A stretch of DNA of 64,000 bases, from contig NC_092672.1 in NCBI RefSeq assembly GCF_964355755.1, forward strand, positions 2,170,001 to 2,234,000, in the 5' to 3' direction. The position numbers were made by a program, and so were the translations under genes. Each line of letters opens with the position of its first letter. Positions within the stretch are counted from its first letter, which is position 1. The notes under the pieces were generated by a model. The model saw nothing but the letters and a program-made list of their open reading frames with translations. It was not told the origin of the DNA and did not search any database. Positions 61,684 to 64,000 of this stretch are shown here, in pieces. Source of the stretch: Antedon mediterranea. Lineage: Eukaryota > Echinodermata > Crinoidea > Comatulida > Antedonidae.

Positions 61684-61743
61684 AGATTACTTTATCAATT
61701 ACAATTAGTACTGTGCAACTTTATTATTAGCATTTACTACAGT

Positions 61744-61887
61744 TAAGCTCTGTCTACACTATCAAACTTTATCTGACAAAAAAATGTGATGTACCCATAT
61801 ATGGACATGATGATGTCATATCACTACCATATTTGGGTCACATCACATTTTTGTCAAACAAGTTTGATAGTGCGGACAGAGCTTTAG
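61744..61887. mobile_element. MITE family B copy
   Basis: Left end TAAGCTCTGTCTACACTATC, one interior subrepeat, right end TTTGATAGTGCGGACAGAGC. Near-canonical. Confidence 0.96.
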
Positions 61888-62239
61888 AGCATAATAAGTG
61901 CTCCAGAATTTAATGAAAAGTTAACATGATCTATCGTACCAACCAGAACCCAATTGCAATGATATCTTTTTCATTTCCAGTGAGAACATTAACTTTATTT
62001 TACAACCAAAGCTTGTAGTAGTAAATATTGAACTTATGACCCTGTCTTGGGAATGGAAGTGTAGCGGTGACATCATTACATTAATGTGTAACATACATTC
62101 TAACATTCTAAATGTTAATGTGATTATATTACTATTAGGACATGTTTCAGCATCAGATCACTTATTTTAGTATACATCCAAATTTGTTACAATTTACATA
62201 CAGAAAATGGGGTTTTTTTTCAAAATTCAATTATATCTT

Positions 62240-62503
62240 TAAAGCTCTGTTTACACTATCAAACTTTATGCGACAAAAAAATGTAATGTGCCCATATGCA
62301 TACATGATTATGTCATATTACGACGATATTTGGGCGTATCACTACAATATTTGGGCACATCACAGTTTTTGTCAAATTAGTTTGATAGTGTTCAGTTCAG
62401 TCTCCTAACCCCTAATAGGGCTGTTGAGGCACCACTGACTTTTGGACAATCCTCCTCCATTGATCTCTGTCCTCTGTAGCTTTGATAGTGTAGACAGAGC
62501 TTA
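62240..62503. mobile_element. MITE family B copy split by a 90-bp insertion
   Basis: Left part ends TTTGATAGTG (62381-62390). The same TTTGATAGTG resumes at 62481-62490 and continues TAGACAGAGC. Removing 62391-62480 plus one duplicate restores a normal right terminus. Confidence 0.95.
62391..62480. mobile_element. 90-bp insertion with 10-bp target duplication
   Basis: Text TTCAGTTCAGTCTCCTAACC to CCTCTGTAGC, flanked by perfect TTTGATAGTG repeats. Length and duplication fit a truncated SINE or LINE-mobilised fragment. No A tail is visible, and inverted ends are absent. Confidence 0.75.
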
Positions 62504-64000
62504 ATATACATAGTAACAACGGATTTACCATTTGCAGTATTTAAATAATATTAACAATATTTTGCAATGGTGACCATTAGTCTTAAGTTCAAATTTAGCT
62601 GAAGTAAAGGAGGTGGGATTATGTCAGAGCACGAGATTACTTGGTCAAAGGAATTATCGAAGACCTGTGACGTATCCTCTATCAGCTGATTTGCCTAAAA
62701 CATTACGATATCATCATATTTTCTTAATTGAATCGAGAAGAAACGAAAGGAGGTCCCTAATTGATATGTAGATCACATTATTGATCCGTACACTATGCAT
62801 GACAATTAGCACACAAAATAATAGATGCCAAAATCCTCATACAGCCTTGTATTGATGAAGCTAGCTCCATCTGATCAGCATATTAATAATTATTCTTTGA
62901 AAACTCAAAAGCTTCTTATAGAAGCGTTAACCTTTAGAACGGCAAATATTGCAATGGATGACAAACTACACTTAATATAATTGGATTCTTTTTATTAGCA
63001 ATGAAAAAAATAAAAAAACAAAGTCTGAGGAGGCAAGGAATGACCACAGTTTAAAATAAAACTTTGGTCGGTCACTCCTAGTTACTAATCACAGTGGGTA
63101 TGTGATCCTGGGGTGCGTCTCTGGGGGTGTGTCACAGGGATGTGTTTACATTGGTAAAAATATTGCCAGACTTCAAGGAATAAAAAAAAATGTAGTATCC
63201 AACACTATAAGACATATTAAGAGTGATAGCTATTTTCCATCTATTATTTTTTATTCATCCTTTATTCATCCTTTATTCATCATAAGAAATTATAAAATTA
63301 CAGGATTCGAACATTAAACAAAAATTAAAAAATGTCTCGAAACAAAATAAAAATTTCATCCTTGAATAAAAAAATAAAAAAAGCTAACATATCAAACACA
63401 GTAAATTGTCGTCGTCGTATTCTGCCAGTTATACTAACAATTCTCAACAACAATGCTAATGATTACAGAATTAATGACACATGATTATTTGGTCATATTT
63501 ATATATGGTGCGAGTTATTCTTACAACGTTTGATTACATTCGATGGCATTTCTCAGAAGACTCGTTTTGACGATGCAAGTCATAAATGAAAACAATCACA
63601 TCCTGATGCTAAAAAACATCATTTACAACCGGGTAACATTCACAGTCGCTCAAGGAAATGGCCGAGATGGTCATGTGATATGTGCATAATTACTTTAGTG
63701 GACGCTGCAGCTACAAGTTGAACAAGATAAGCTAGACAGAGGCTGTTTACAGAAAAAATGTCTATTTAAAATAAATTTTTTCTGTAACCTGAACAGTGAT
63801 GGGAAAACTATTAAAAATACTGTACTTTTAGTTACTGCTATTTTGTAAATATACTAATATTCATAATTGAATCTTAAGCAATCTTTGGTAGCTTATGAAT
63901 GCAAAAATTATGGTTAATTATTTTGGCCTACAGCAGTCACTTGTTTTACAAATAAAAATACGAAATTCCAAAAGTTCCCCAAATTTGTTCAACTGAAAAA
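62504..64000. other. Right edge, MAPK 5' intron or upstream DNA
   Basis: The missing MAPK exon with the glycine-rich loop was searched for by eye on the minus strand and not found. Short frames here have no support. Confidence 0.4.

Noticed and set aside
61518-64000. First coding exon of the ERK kinase (glycine-rich loop)
   Set aside because: Searched by eye on the minus strand for a GEGAYGMV-like coding stretch followed by a donor in the right phase; none was found, so it is probably outside the window.

Overview
This is a eukaryotic, AT-rich genomic window. It carries spliced protein-coding genes with GT/AG introns and a heavy load of MITEs, nested DNA transposons, minisatellites, a tRNA-derived SINE and a non-LTR retrotransposon remnant. 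The gene set (p24/TMED6, YPEL, BOLA2, ERK-type MAPK, a secreted antistasin-domain protein) and the very frequent short word AGGCCTA suggest a marine invertebrate deuterostome, perhaps an echinoderm. The species was not determined.

Left part (1-12.9 kb). A minisatellite of about 70 copies of a 26-bp unit (0.94-2.78 kb) is followed on the minus strand by a two-exon gene for an unrecognised protein of about 730 residues with one clear C2HC zinc-finger-like motif and a Pro-rich repeat tract. Divergently on the plus strand is a complete eight-exon gene (6669-11043) for a secreted protein with a signal peptide and six antistasin-type six-cysteine modules, one per exon, all in phase 1. A degenerate extra module exon lies in its third intron. 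A block of about 0.5 kb is shared between the 5' end of the zinc-finger gene and this intron.

Middle left (12.9-22.4 kb). A complete four-exon TMED6-type p24 cargo receptor gene (plus strand) is followed by about 6.8 kb without a recognisable gene, holding MITEs, a 1.6-kb cluster of interlocking hairpin repeats (16.1-17.7 kb) and a minisatellite.

Right two thirds (22.4-61.5 kb). Three genes lie on the minus strand: YPEL (four coding exons, complete, 116 aa), BOLA2 (three exons, complete, 101 aa) and an ERK1/2-type MAPK (nine exons seen, with the first coding exon containing the glycine-rich loop missing and presumably beyond the right edge). The same three families are neighbours at human 16p11.2 (YPEL3, MAPK3, BOLA2), and two of them at 22q11 (YPEL1, MAPK1). 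The window therefore looks like the unduplicated ancestral arrangement. Their introns are filled with one dominant MITE family (at least 17 copies), two hAT-like elements with clear 8-bp target duplications (one nested inside a MITE), a 2.76-kb transposon with inverted repeats of about 690 bp and a transposase relic split by a tRNA-derived SINE, and many minisatellites. Several MITE/TE ends sit only 20-50 nt from splice donors, and BOLA2 intron 2 is mostly one MITE.

No rRNA genes, CRISPR arrays, operons or functional tRNA genes were seen. No obviously new biochemical system was found. The strongest leads are the conserved YPEL-BOLA2-MAPK linkage, a cassette exon that would change the ERK C-terminus, the long-TIR transposon and the recurrent TE-at-donor arrangement.
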